From Pseudomonas fluorescens (GTDB lineage: Bacteria; Pseudomonadota; Gammaproteobacteria; Pseudomonadales; Pseudomonadaceae), in contig NZ_CABVHY010000006.1 of assembly GCF_902497875.1 (NCBI RefSeq), positions 62,001-126,000 on the forward strand: 64,000 nucleotides of DNA. The letters are read 5' to 3'. Of this stretch, positions 6,545-15,494 are shown in pieces. The notes beneath the pieces are model-generated. The model did not search any database. It saw only the letters and a list, made by a program, of their open reading frames with translations, and had not been told where the DNA came from. The stretch's first letter is position 1; every line of letters begins with the position of its first letter. The position numbers were made by a program, and so were the translations under genes.

Positions 6545-9514
6545 TTACAACAGAATGGTGCGGATGTCCGCCAGCAGATCGCTCAGACGCTTGGTGAAGC
6601 GTGCAGCAGCGGCGCCGTTGATCACTCGGTGATCGTAGGACAGCGACAGTGGCAGCATCAGCTTCGGCTGGAAGGCTTTGCCGTCCCAGACTGGCTGGAT
6701 GGTTGCCTTGGATACACCGAGGATCGCCACTTCCGGAGCGTTGACGATCGGCGTGAAGCCGGTGCCGCCAATGTGCCCGAGGCTGGAAATGGTGAAGCAG
6801 GCGCCTTGCATGTCGTCAGCGGTGAGCTTTTTGTCGCGCGCTTTGGCTGCCAGCACGGCGGCTTCGGCTGCCAGTTGCAGCAGGCTCTTCTGGTCGACGT
6901 TCTTGATGACCGGTACCAGCAGGCCGTCCGGAGTGTCTACCGCGAAGCCGATGTTCACGTACTTCTTGCGGATGATCGCCTTGCCGCTGGGTGCCAGCGA
7001 ACTGTTGAAGTCCGGCAGTTCCTTGAGCAGGTGCGCGCAGGATTTAAGCAGCAGCGGCAGGATGGTCAGCTTGACGCCAGCCTTCTCTGCAACGGCTTTC
7101 TGAGCGGTACGGAAGGCTTCCAGCTCGGTGATGTCCGCCGAGTCGAATTGCGTTACGTGCGGAATGTTCAGCCAGCTGCGATGCAGGCTCGACGCGCCGA
7201 TTTGCATCAGGCGAGTCATCGGCACTTCTTCGATTTCGCCGAAACGGCTGAAGTCCACGACCGGAATCGGCGGGATGCCCGCGCCGCCGGTTACGCCGCC
7301 AGCAGCGGCCGGTGCTTCCTTGGCCTTCTGCATCATGGCTTTGACGTAAACCTGCACATCTTCTTTCAGCAGGCGGCCGTGCGGGCCGCTTGGGCTGACC
7401 GCGCTCAGCTCGACGCCGAATTCACGGGCCAGTTGGCGCACTGCCGGGCCTGCGTGAACCTTGGCGCCTGGTTGGGCCGGTGCTGCAGTTGGAGCGGCAG
7501 GTGCCGGAGCTGCGGCCGCAGCAGGGGCTGCTTCAGCCTTGGCAGCAGCAGGCGCTGCGGCTGGGGCAGGAGCAGACGCCTGCGCTACGCCTTTGACTTT
7601 CAGCTTGAGGATCAGGTCGCCGGTACCGACTTCGTCATCCAGTTTGATGGAAACGCTTTCCACCACGCCAGCGGCTGGCGATGGGATTTCCATGCTGGCC
7701 TTGTCGGATTCCAGGGTGATCAGCGACTGATCGGCTTCAACAGTGTCGCCAGCCTTGACCAGGACTTCGATGATCTTGGCCTTGCCCGACGAGCCGATGT
7801 CCGGGACGTGAATGTCCTGAACGCTGTCAGCTACCGGTGCAGCCGGGGCCGCAGCGACTGGCGCTGCAGCTGCGGCGGAGGTCGCAGCGGTTTGGGCTGG
7901 CGCGGCAGGAGCCGGTGCCGCGGCACCCGCCACTTTCAGCGCCAGAATCAGGTCGCCAGTGCCGACTTCGTCGTTGAGCTTGACGCTGATGCTTTCGACC
8001 ACGCCAGCGGCTGGCGATGGGATTTCCATGCTGGCCTTGTCGGATTCCAGGGTGATCAGCGACTGATCGGCTTCAACAGTGTCGCCAGCCTTGACCAGGA
8101 CTTCGATGATCTTGGCCTTGCCCGACGAGCCGATGTCCGGGACGTGAATGTCCTGAACGCTGTCAGCTACCGGTGCAGCCGGGGCCGCAGCGACTGGCGC
8201 TGCAGCTGCGGCGGAGGTCGCAGCGGTTTGGGCTGGCGCGGCAGGAGCCGGTGCCGCGGCACCCGCCACTTTCAGCGCCAGAATCAGGTCGCCAGTGCCG
8301 ACTTCGTCGTTGAGCTTGACGCTGATGCTTTCGACCACGCCAGCGGCTGGCGATGGGATTTCCATGCTGGCCTTGTCGGATTCCAGGGTGATCAGCGACT
8401 GATCGGCTTCAACAGTGTCGCCAGCCTTGACCAGGACTTCGATGATCTTGGCCTTGCCCGACGAGCCGATGTCCGGGACGTGAATGTCCTGAACGCTGTC
8501 AGCTACCGGTGCAGCCGGGGCCGCAGCGACTGGCGCTGCAGCTGCGGCGGAGGTCGCAGCGGTTTGGGCTGGCGCGGCAGGAGCCGGTGCCGCGGCACCC
8601 GCCACTTTCAGCGCCAGAATCAGGTCGCCAGTGCCGACTTCGTCGTTGAGCTTGACGCTGATGCTTTCGACCACGCCAGCGGCTGGCGATGGGATTTCCA
8701 TGCTGGCCTTGTCGGATTCCAGGGTGATCAGCGACTGATCGGCTTCAACAGTGTCGCCAGCCTTGACCAGGACTTCGATGATCTTGGCCTTGCCCGACGA
8801 GCCGATGTCCGGGACGTGAATGTCCTGAACGCTGTCAGCTACCGGTGCAGCCGGGGCCGCAGCGACTGGCGCTGCAGCTGCGGCGGAGGTCGCAGCGGTT
8901 TGGGCTGGCGCGGCAGGAGCCGGTGCCGCGGCACCCGCCACTTTCAGCGCCAGAATCAGGTCGCCAGTGCCGACTTCGTCGTTGAGCTTGACGCTGATGC
9001 TTTCGACCACGCCAGCGGCTGGCGATGGGATTTCCATGCTGGCCTTGTCGGATTCCAGGGTGATCAGCGACTGATCAGCCTCGACGGTGTCGCCGACCTT
9101 GACCTGGATCTCGATGATCTGGGCCTTGCCCGACGAACCGATGTCCGGCACGTGCACTTGCTGAGTAGTTGCAGCGGCTTGCGCAGCGGCCGGTGCTGCC
9201 GCTGCAGGAGCAGGGGCGGCAGCTGGTTTTTCTTCGGCCTTGGCAGCAGGCGCAGCAGCCGCTGGCGCCGCAGCAGCGGCACCCTCGACTTCCAGTTCCA
9301 GCAACTCGTCGCCTTCTTTCAGGCGATCGCCCAGCTTCACTTTCAGGCTTTTGACGATCCCGGCCTTTGGTGCAGGGATCTCCATGCTCGCCTTGTCCGA
9401 CTCAAGCGTCAGGATGCTCTGGTCGGCTTCGATGCGATCGCCGACCTTGACCATCAGTTCAATTACTTCACCTTCACCGCTGCCGATGTCAGGTACGCGA
9501 ATGAGTTCGCTCAC
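6545..9514 (-). CDS. aceF: Pyruvate dehydrogenase E2 (dihydrolipoyl acetyltransferase) with six lipoyl domains
   Basis: AceF transfers the acetyl group from lipoate to CoA and forms the core of the pyruvate dehydrogenase complex. The 989-aa protein has six biotinyl/lipoyl domains, each with a DKASMEIP lipoylation motif, at K41, K157, K269, K381, K493 and K605, joined by Ala/Pro linkers. A peripheral-subunit-binding domain (about 683-725, KVHAGPAVRQLAREFGVEL) and a catalytic domain ending in SYDHRVINGAAAARF (catalytic His about 962) follow. Pseudomonas AceF usually has two or three lipoyl domains and about 550-650 aa (from memory), so this is much enlarged. Domains 3-6 are nearly identical, encoded by a 336-bp tandem repeat. 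Start is GTG at 9514 with GGAG upstream, 11 bp after aceE. E3 is not in the window. Confidence 0.97.
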   Translation of the reverse strand: MSELIRVPDIGSGEGEVIELMVKVGDRIEADQSILTLESDKASMEIPAPKAGIVKSLKVKLGDRLKEGDELLELEVEGAAAAAPAAAAPAAKAEEKPAAAPAPAAAAPAAAQAAATTQQVHVPDIGSSGKAQIIEIQVKVGDTVEADQSLITLESDKASMEIPSPAAGVVESISVKLNDEVGTGDLILALKVAGAAAPAPAAPAQTAATSAAAAAPVAAAPAAPVADSVQDIHVPDIGSSGKAKIIEVLVKAGDTVEADQSLITLESDKASMEIPSPAAGVVESISVKLNDEVGTGDLILALKVAGAAAPAPAAPAQTAATSAAAAAPVAAAPAAPVADSVQDIHVPDIGSSGKAKIIEVLVKAGDTVEADQSLITLESDKASMEIPSPAAGVVESISVKLNDEVGTGDLILALKVAGAAAPAPAAPAQTAATSAAAAAPVAAAPAAPVADSVQDIHVPDIGSSGKAKIIEVLVKAGDTVEADQSLITLESDKASMEIPSPAAGVVESISVKLNDEVGTGDLILALKVAGAAAPAPAAPAQTAATSAAAAAPVAAAPAAPVADSVQDIHVPDIGSSGKAKIIEVLVKAGDTVEADQSLITLESDKASMEIPSPAAGVVESVSIKLDDEVGTGDLILKLKVKGVAQASAPAPAAAPAAAKAEAAPAAAAAPAPAAPTAAPAQPGAKVHAGPAVRQLAREFGVELSAVSPSGPHGRLLKEDVQVYVKAMMQKAKEAPAAAGGVTGGAGIPPIPVVDFSRFGEIEEVPMTRLMQIGASSLHRSWLNIPHVTQFDSADITELEAFRTAQKAVAEKAGVKLTILPLLLKSCAHLLKELPDFNSSLAPSGKAIIRKKYVNIGFAVDTPDGLLVPVIKNVDQKSLLQLAAEAAVLAAKARDKKLTADDMQGACFTISSLGHIGGTGFTPIVNAPEVAILGVSKATIQPVWDGKAFQPKLMLPLSLSYDHRVINGAAAARFTKRLSDLLADIRTILL
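7662..9076. repeat. 336-bp perfect tandem repeat inside aceF (about 4.2 copies)
   Basis: From 7662 to 9076 the sequence equals itself shifted by 336 bp. The marker GATGTCCGGGACGTGAATG recurs with its GATGT at 7796, 8132, 8468 and 8804, and I saw no mismatch by eye. The period is 112 codons, one lipoyl domain plus one Ala/Pro linker. Identity breaks at 7661/7997 (C against G) on one side and 8741/9077 (G against A) on the other. A fifth, diverged unit continues to about 9140. Such identity points to very recent duplication or ongoing gene conversion. Confidence 0.95.
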
Positions 9515-9525
9515 AGAAAATCTCC

Positions 9526-12171
9526 TCAGCAGTCCAGTGGGTTGCGTTTTTCCGGGTTGATACCGAACTTGGCGATGGCTTCAGCCACCACTTTAGGTTC
9601 GATATCGCCACGGTCAGCCAAGGCTTCCAGGGCTGCCAACACCACGAAATGACGGTCGACTTCGAAGAAGTGACGCAGCTTCTTGCGGCTGTCACTGCGA
9701 CCGAAACCGTCGGTGCCCAGGACTTTGAATTCCTTGGACGGGACCCACTGACGAATTTGTTCAGCAAACAGCTTCATGTAGTCGGTAGAAGCAATGACCG
9801 GACCTTGACGGCCGTTCAGGCACTCTTCGACGTAGCTCAGCTTAGGCTTCTGACCCGGGTGCAGACGGTTGGTACGTTCCACGGCCAGACCATCGCGACG
9901 CAGTTCGTTGAAGCTGGTAACGCTCCACACGTCAGCGCCGACGTTGAACTGTTCACGCAGAATCTTCGCCGCTTCACGGACTTCACGCAGGATGGTGCCG
10001 GAGCCCATCAGCTGTACGTGGTGCGCCGCTTCGCGGGTATCTTCTTCGAGCAGGTACATGCCCTTGATGATGCCTTCCTCGACACCGGCCGGCATGGCTG
10101 GCTGCTGGTAAGACTCGTTCATCACGGTGATGTAGTAGAAGACGTCCTGCTGCTCTTCGGTCATCTTCTTCATGCCGTCCTGGATGATCACCGCCAGCTC
10201 GTAGCCGTAGGTTGGATCAAAGGTACGGCAGTTCGGGATGGTCGCTGCCAGCAAGTGGCTGTGACCGTCTTCGTGCTGCAGGCCTTCGCCGTTAAGCGTG
10301 GTACGGCCGGCGGTGCCGCCGATCAGGAAGCCACGGGTGCGGCTGTCGCCAGCGGCCCAGGCGAGGTCGCCGATACGCTGGAAGCCGAACATCGAGTAGA
10401 AGATGTAGAACGGCAGCATCGGCTGGTTGTGGCTGGAGTACGAAGTACCGGCGGCGATGAAGGAGCTCATGGCGCCCGCTTCGTTGATGCCTTCTTCGAG
10501 AATCTGGCCTTTCTTGTCTTCGCGGTAGAACATCACCTGGTCTTTATCGACTGGCTCGTAGAGCTGGCCGACGGAGGAGTAGATGCCCAACTGACGGAAC
10601 ATGCCTTCCATACCAAAGGTACGGGCTTCGTCCGGGATGATCGGCACGATGCGCTGGCCGATTTCCTTGTCCTTGACCAGTTGCGAAAGAATCCGCACGA
10701 AGGCCATGGTGGTGGAGATTTCACGATCGCCGGAACCGTCGAGGATAGCCTTGAGGGTTTCCAGTGGCGGAGTCGGAAGGCTGAAGCTCTTGGCGCGACG
10801 CTGAGGCACGAAACCGCCCAGTGCGGTGCGGCGCTCGCTCAGGTAACGGGCTTCGGCGCTGCCTTCTTCAGGTTTGAAGAACGGCAGGTTTTCGATCTCG
10901 CTGTCTTTGACCGGAATGTCGAAACGATCACGGAACAACTTCAGGCTCTCGACATCGACCTTCTTGGTGTTGTGCGCGGTGTTCTTCGCTTCGCCGGCGC
11001 CGGTGCCATAACCCTTGATGGTCTTGGCCAGGATGACGGTCGGTTGTTCTTTGTGGTTGACCGCTTCGTGGTACGCCGCATAGACCTTGTACGGGTCGTG
11101 GCCGCCACGGTTGAGTTTCCAGATCTCGTCGTCGGACAGGTCTTCAACCATTGCCTTGAGTTCTGGCGAGTTGAAGAAGTGTTCACGCACGAACGCGCCG
11201 TCTTTGGCTTTGTAGTTCTGGTATTCGCCGTCGATGACTTCGTCCATGCGGCGTTGCAGGATACCGTCGGTGTCCTTGGCCAGCAGTGGGTCCCAGAAAC
11301 GGCCCCAGATGACCTTGTTCACGTTCCACTGAGCACCGCGGAACACGCCTTCGAGTTCCTGGATGATCTTGCCGTTGCCGCGAACCGGGCCGTCGAGGCG
11401 CTGCAGGTTGCAGTTGATGACGAAGATCAGGTTGTCCAGCTTTTCGCGGCCGGCCAGGGAGATCGCGCCCAGGGATTCCGGCTCGTCACACTCGCCGTCG
11501 CCCATGAAGCACCAGACTTTCTGTTTGCCGGCCGGGATGAAACCGCGGGCTTCCAGGTACTTCATGAAACGCGCCTGGTAGATCGCCTGGATCGGACCCA
11601 GACCCATGGAAACGGTCGGGAACTGCCAGAAGTCCGGCATCAGCCAAGGGTGAGGGTAGGACGACAGGCCCTTGCCATCGACTTCCTGGCGGAAGTTGTT
11701 CATCTGGTCTTCGGTGATGCGGCCTTCCATGAAGGCGCGGGCGTAGACGCCAGGAGAAGCGTGACCCTGGAAGTAGATCAGGTCGCCGCCGTGCTCGTCG
11801 GTCGGAGCCTGGAAGAAGTAGTTGAAGCCAATGTCATACAGGGTCGCACTGGAAGCGAAGCTGGAGATGTGACCACCCAGGTCAGAATCTTTCAGGTTCG
11901 TACGCATGACCATGGCCAACGCGTTCCAGCGTACCAACGAGCGAATGCGGCGTTCCATGAACAGGTCGCCAGGCATGCGTGCTTCGTGGGTAACGGGGAT
12001 CGTGTTGCGGTACGGCGTGGTGATGGCGTAAGGGAGCTGCGAGCCGCTGCGGGTCGCTAGTTCGCCCATACGGGTCATCAGATAGTGAGCGCGGTCTTCG
12101 CCTTCTTTGTCGAGAACCGATTCCAGGGCGTCCAGCCATTCCTGGGTTTCGACGGGATCGAGGTCTTGCAT
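9526..12171 (-). CDS. aceE: Pyruvate dehydrogenase E1 component (homodimeric)
   Basis: AceE decarboxylates pyruvate with thiamine diphosphate and reductively acetylates the lipoyl groups of AceF. The 881-aa length is normal for the homodimeric E1 family. The thiamine-diphosphate motif appears as FMGDGECDEPES followed by VINCNLQRLDGP, and the pyrimidine-binding half holds GYELAVIIQDG. It is the first gene of aceE-aceF, with 11 bp to the aceF GTG. The upstream region carries two palindromes (12282-12296 and 12334-12348) that are candidate operators. DipA, msrA and the PhoD-like gene share the strand but lie beyond the aceF terminator. Confidence 0.98.
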   Translation of the reverse strand: MQDLDPVETQEWLDALESVLDKEGEDRAHYLMTRMGELATRSGSQLPYAITTPYRNTIPVTHEARMPGDLFMERRIRSLVRWNALAMVMRTNLKDSDLGGHISSFASSATLYDIGFNYFFQAPTDEHGGDLIYFQGHASPGVYARAFMEGRITEDQMNNFRQEVDGKGLSSYPHPWLMPDFWQFPTVSMGLGPIQAIYQARFMKYLEARGFIPAGKQKVWCFMGDGECDEPESLGAISLAGREKLDNLIFVINCNLQRLDGPVRGNGKIIQELEGVFRGAQWNVNKVIWGRFWDPLLAKDTDGILQRRMDEVIDGEYQNYKAKDGAFVREHFFNSPELKAMVEDLSDDEIWKLNRGGHDPYKVYAAYHEAVNHKEQPTVILAKTIKGYGTGAGEAKNTAHNTKKVDVESLKLFRDRFDIPVKDSEIENLPFFKPEEGSAEARYLSERRTALGGFVPQRRAKSFSLPTPPLETLKAILDGSGDREISTTMAFVRILSQLVKDKEIGQRIVPIIPDEARTFGMEGMFRQLGIYSSVGQLYEPVDKDQVMFYREDKKGQILEEGINEAGAMSSFIAAGTSYSSHNQPMLPFYIFYSMFGFQRIGDLAWAAGDSRTRGFLIGGTAGRTTLNGEGLQHEDGHSHLLAATIPNCRTFDPTYGYELAVIIQDGMKKMTEEQQDVFYYITVMNESYQQPAMPAGVEEGIIKGMYLLEEDTREAAHHVQLMGSGTILREVREAAKILREQFNVGADVWSVTSFNELRRDGLAVERTNRLHPGQKPKLSYVEECLNGRQGPVIASTDYMKLFAEQIRQWVPSKEFKVLGTDGFGRSDSRKKLRHFFEVDRHFVVLAALEALADRGDIEPKVVAEAIAKFGINPEKRNPLDC

Positions 12172-12281
12172 GGCTTGCTCCAGGGCGGAAAGGCTTCCAG
12201 AATCGGTTGCCTGAGTTTGCGACTGGCCTTGTGGGCAGACGATATAAATTCTTGGATTGCCGAGAGGTTGTTCCGGCGGCG

Positions 12282-12296
12282 TGTAGTTTTACTACA
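12282..12296. promoter_or_regulatory. Palindromic candidate operator 1 upstream of aceE
   Basis: TGTAGTTTTACTACA is a 15-bp inverted repeat: TGTAGT, TTT spacer, ACTACA. The size and short spacer fit a GntR/FadR-family site, and pyruvate dehydrogenase operons are often controlled by such regulators (PdhR in E. coli). The half-site differs from the E. coli PdhR site, so the regulator cannot be named from sequence. Confidence 0.6.
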
Positions 12297-12333
12297 AATC
12301 ATCGGGCATTTCAGCCTTTCGAATGTATATACG

Positions 12334-12348
12334 AGTAGTAAAACTACA
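12334..12348. promoter_or_regulatory. Palindromic candidate operator 2 upstream of aceE
   Basis: AGTAGTAAAACTACA is the near-exact reverse complement of operator 1; the inner 13 bases are an exact reverse complement. Centre-to-centre distance is 52 bp, close to five helical turns. The two sites would therefore face the same side of DNA, suggesting cooperative or looping repression. Confidence 0.6.
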
Positions 12349-12554
12349 GATGAGCGGCTCGTGGCCTCCTGCTGTGTTGTGAGAATAATCGTTAATGTTG
12401 GTATGGGGTCAACTGAAATAGCGTAATGCTTGATGTTGCCTGCCAAGAAAATAGAATTTTCAGCTATTTATAACTTTTGTTCGACAGTCGTTCAGGTAGT
12501 ACGTTTCGCGTATTCACTACAGACCGCCCTTTACACGCCGACCAAGGATAGACC

Positions 12555-15494
12555 ATGAGCCTGCCCACGCTTGCCGAACTCCCGGCGAATCTTCTGCCAT
12601 TGGTCAGCCGCGCCGAGCAATCGTTGCGCGGCGCTGTTGCCGCACTGGAAAACGATCAGGGTCTGTCAGCCTGGTCACCCGAGCGCTGGGCGCAATTCGC
12701 CCGCGTTGCCGCGGCCAGCGACTTTGTGATTGAACAGAGCGTGCGCGACCCGGTGATGTTGCTCGAGCTGGTGCTGTCCGGCGAACTGGATCGCAGTTAT
12801 GCCCCTGGCGAGTTGTGTGGCCAGATCGCCGCCGCCGCGCAACTGGCGCAAAGCGACGATGAACTCGGTCGGGCCCTGCGTCGTCAGCGCACCCGTCATC
12901 AGGTGCGGATTATCTGGCGCGACCTGAACCGCCAGGCGGATCTGGTGCAGACCTGCCGCGATCTGTCGGACATGGCCGATGCCAGCATCGATCAGGCTTA
13001 TCAATGGTTGTATCAACGCCATTGCCAACAGTTCGGTACGCCCACTGGCCGGCGCGGTGGCGAGCCACAGCAGATGGTCATCCTCGGCATGGGCAAGCTC
13101 GGCGCCGTGGAGCTCAATCTGTCGTCGGACATCGATCTGATCTTCGCCTACCCGGAAGGTGGCGAGACCGTCGGTGTGAAGCGGCCGCTGGATAACCAGG
13201 AGTTTTTCATTCGTCTTGGTCAGCGGCTGATCAAGGCGCTGGACCCGATGACCGTCGACGGCTTCGTGTTCCGTGTCGACATGCGCCTGCGTCCGTACGG
13301 CTCGTCCGGTGCTCTGGTGCTGAGCTTCAACGCGCTGGAGCAGTACTACCAGGACCAGGGCCGTGACTGGGAACGCTACGCGATGATCAAGGCGCGGGTG
13401 GTGGCCGGTGATCAGGTCGCCGGCGCGCAATTGCTCGATATGCTGCGCCCGTTCGTTTACCGGCGTTATCTGGACTTTTCCGCGATCGAAGCGCTGCGCA
13501 CCATGAAGCAGCTGATCCAGCAGGAAGTCCGGCGCAAAGGCATGTCCGAGAACATCAAGCTCGGTTCCGGCGGGATCCGCGAAGTCGAGTTTATCGCCCA
13601 GGCGTTCCAGTTGATTCACGGCGGCCGCGACCTTAGCTTGCAACAGCGTCCGCTGTTAAAAGTGCTGAGCACCCTGGAAGGGCAGGGTTATCTGCCGCCC
13701 ACGGTGGTCAGTGAATTGCGCGAAGGTTACGAGTTCCTGCGCTATACCGAACACGCCATCCAGGCGATCGCCGACCGGCAGACGCAAATGCTCCCTGACA
13801 ATGAGCGGGATCAGGCGCGAATCGCGTTTATGCTCGGCTTTGCCGACTGGAAGGCCTTCCATGAACAACTTATGTACTGGCGCGGTCGGGTGGACTGGCA
13901 CTTCCGTCAGGTAATCGCCGATCCTGACGAAGACGAGGGTGACGAAAGCGCAGTGGTGGTCGGTGGTGAATGGCTGCCGCTGTGGGAAGAAGCCCAGGAC
14001 GAAGAGGTCGCCTGCCGACAATTGGAGGAGGGTGGTTTCGTCGATGGGCCCAAAGCCTTGAAAACCCTGGCCGGCCTGCGCGCCAGCCCGCAACTGCGTG
14101 CCATGCAGCGTCTCGGTCGTGAACGGCTCGATGCGTTCATTCCGCGTTTGCTGGCCCAGGCCGTGGAGCATGCCAATCCGGATCTGGTGCTCGAGCGGGT
14201 GTTGCCATTGGTGGAAGCGGTGGCGCGGCGTTCCGCTTATCTGGTGCTGCTCACGGAAAACCCGGGAGCGCTGCGTCGACTGCTGACCTTGTGCGCGGCC
14301 AGTCCGTGGATCTCTGAACAGATCACTCGCTTCCCGCTGTTGCTCGACGAGCTGCTCAACGAAGGTCGCTTGTTCAAACCGCCGTTGGCGCCGGAGCTGG
14401 CTGCCGAGTTACGCGAACGGCTGACGCGGATTCCCGAGGATGACCTGGAACAGCAGATGGAAGCCTTGCGTCACTTCAAACTGGCTCATCGACTGCGAGT
14501 AGCCGCCTCGGAAATCGCCGGCAGCCTGCCGCTGATGAAGGTCAGCGACTACCTGACCTGGCTGGCCGAAGCGATTCTCGAACAAGTGCTGGCCCTGGCC
14601 TGGCGCCAGACAGTGGCCAAATACGGTTCGCCGCAACGCGCGGATGGCACCTTGTGCGATCCTGGCTTCATTATTGTCGGTTACGGGAAAGTCGGCGGCC
14701 TGGAGCTCGGGCATGGTTCTGACCTGGACCTGGTATTTATCCACGACGGCGATCCACAGGCGGAAACCGATGGCCCTAAACCCATCGATGGTGCGCAGTT
14801 CTTTACCCGGCTGGGTCAGCGGATCATTCATCTGCTGACCACCCAGACCAACTCCGGTCAGTTGTATGAAGTGGATATGCGCCTGCGACCGTCCGGGGCT
14901 TCGGGGCTACTGGTCAGCTCCCTCGGCGCTTTCGAGCGTTATCAACAGAAAGAAGCCTGGACCTGGGAACATCAGGCGCTGGTGCGGGCGCGGGTATTGG
15001 TCGGTTGCAAGCAGGTCGGAGCGGCATTCGAGAAAGTCCGCGCTGCCATATTGGGGCGCCAGCGTGACTTGCCCACGCTGCGTCAGGAAGTCAGCGAGAT
15101 GCGCGCCAAGATGCGCGACAATCTGGGTACGAAGGCCACCGCCGCCGGAACCGCGGCAAATGCCTTCGAGGCCGCGGCGCGGTTCGATATCAAGCAAGAC
15201 GCCGGTGGTATCGTCGACATTGAATTTATGGTGCAATACGCGGCCCTGGCGTGGTCCGAAGAGCACCCGTCGTTGCTGCGCTATACCGACAACATCCGTA
15301 TTCTTGAAGGGTTGGAGGAGGTCGGGCTGATGCCCGCCGAGGATGCCAGCCTGTTGCGCGAGGTCTATAAGGCTTACCGTTCGGCCGCTCACCGACAGGC
15401 CTTGCAGAATGAGGCGGGGGTGATCGCCGGCAATCAGTTCGTGGACGAACGGCGCCAAGTGTTGCGGATCTGGCGTGAGTTGGGGCTAAGCTGA
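12555..15494 (+). CDS. glnE: Bifunctional glutamine synthetase adenylyltransferase / adenylyl-removing enzyme
   Basis: GlnE adenylylates and de-adenylylates glutamine synthetase in response to PII. The 979-aa protein contains the two nucleotidyltransferase domains of the family: the N-terminal adenylyl-removing half with LSSDIDLIFAYPEGG (about residue 190) and the C-terminal adenylylating half with GHGSDLDLVFIHDGD (about 720). The length fits the family. The start is the ATG at 12555. It is divergent from aceE and followed by a long inverted repeat, so it is probably transcribed alone. Confidence 0.97.
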   Translation: MSLPTLAELPANLLPLVSRAEQSLRGAVAALENDQGLSAWSPERWAQFARVAAASDFVIEQSVRDPVMLLELVLSGELDRSYAPGELCGQIAAAAQLAQSDDELGRALRRQRTRHQVRIIWRDLNRQADLVQTCRDLSDMADASIDQAYQWLYQRHCQQFGTPTGRRGGEPQQMVILGMGKLGAVELNLSSDIDLIFAYPEGGETVGVKRPLDNQEFFIRLGQRLIKALDPMTVDGFVFRVDMRLRPYGSSGALVLSFNALEQYYQDQGRDWERYAMIKARVVAGDQVAGAQLLDMLRPFVYRRYLDFSAIEALRTMKQLIQQEVRRKGMSENIKLGSGGIREVEFIAQAFQLIHGGRDLSLQQRPLLKVLSTLEGQGYLPPTVVSELREGYEFLRYTEHAIQAIADRQTQMLPDNERDQARIAFMLGFADWKAFHEQLMYWRGRVDWHFRQVIADPDEDEGDESAVVVGGEWLPLWEEAQDEEVACRQLEEGGFVDGPKALKTLAGLRASPQLRAMQRLGRERLDAFIPRLLAQAVEHANPDLVLERVLPLVEAVARRSAYLVLLTENPGALRRLLTLCAASPWISEQITRFPLLLDELLNEGRLFKPPLAPELAAELRERLTRIPEDDLEQQMEALRHFKLAHRLRVAASEIAGSLPLMKVSDYLTWLAEAILEQVLALAWRQTVAKYGSPQRADGTLCDPGFIIVGYGKVGGLELGHGSDLDLVFIHDGDPQAETDGPKPIDGAQFFTRLGQRIIHLLTTQTNSGQLYEVDMRLRPSGASGLLVSSLGAFERYQQKEAWTWEHQALVRARVLVGCKQVGAAFEKVRAAILGRQRDLPTLRQEVSEMRAKMRDNLGTKATAAGTAANAFEAAARFDIKQDAGGIVDIEFMVQYAALAWSEEHPSLLRYTDNIRILEGLEEVGLMPAEDASLLREVYKAYRSAAHRQALQNEAGVIAGNQFVDERRQVLRIWRELGLS

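Larger units (their letters stand above)
12172..12554. other. Divergent aceE/glnE control region
   Basis: No gene is supported in these 383 bp. The region is much AT-richer than its surroundings, especially 12240-12480. It contains the two palindromic candidate operators described separately. Read on the minus strand, CGTATATACATTCG (around 12320-12333) lies between them and could supply a -10 hexamer for aceE. The glnE ATG at 12555 follows AAGGATAG, a weak Shine-Dalgarno. Confidence 0.5.

Noticed and set aside
7662..9076. Tandem repeat as a possible CRISPR or satellite array
   Set aside because: Unit length 336 bp is in frame and encodes lipoyl domains; there are no spacers.
6401..9652. A 1083-codon open frame on the plus strand across aceF
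   Set aside because: It is antisense to aceF and stays open only because the 336-bp repeat and GC-rich Ala/Pro linkers lack stops in that frame. It has low-complexity Gly/Arg/Ser composition and no recognisable domain.
9649..12060. An 803-codon plus-strand frame opposite aceE
   Set aside because: It is an antisense shadow of the well-supported aceE gene, typical of high-GC codon bias.
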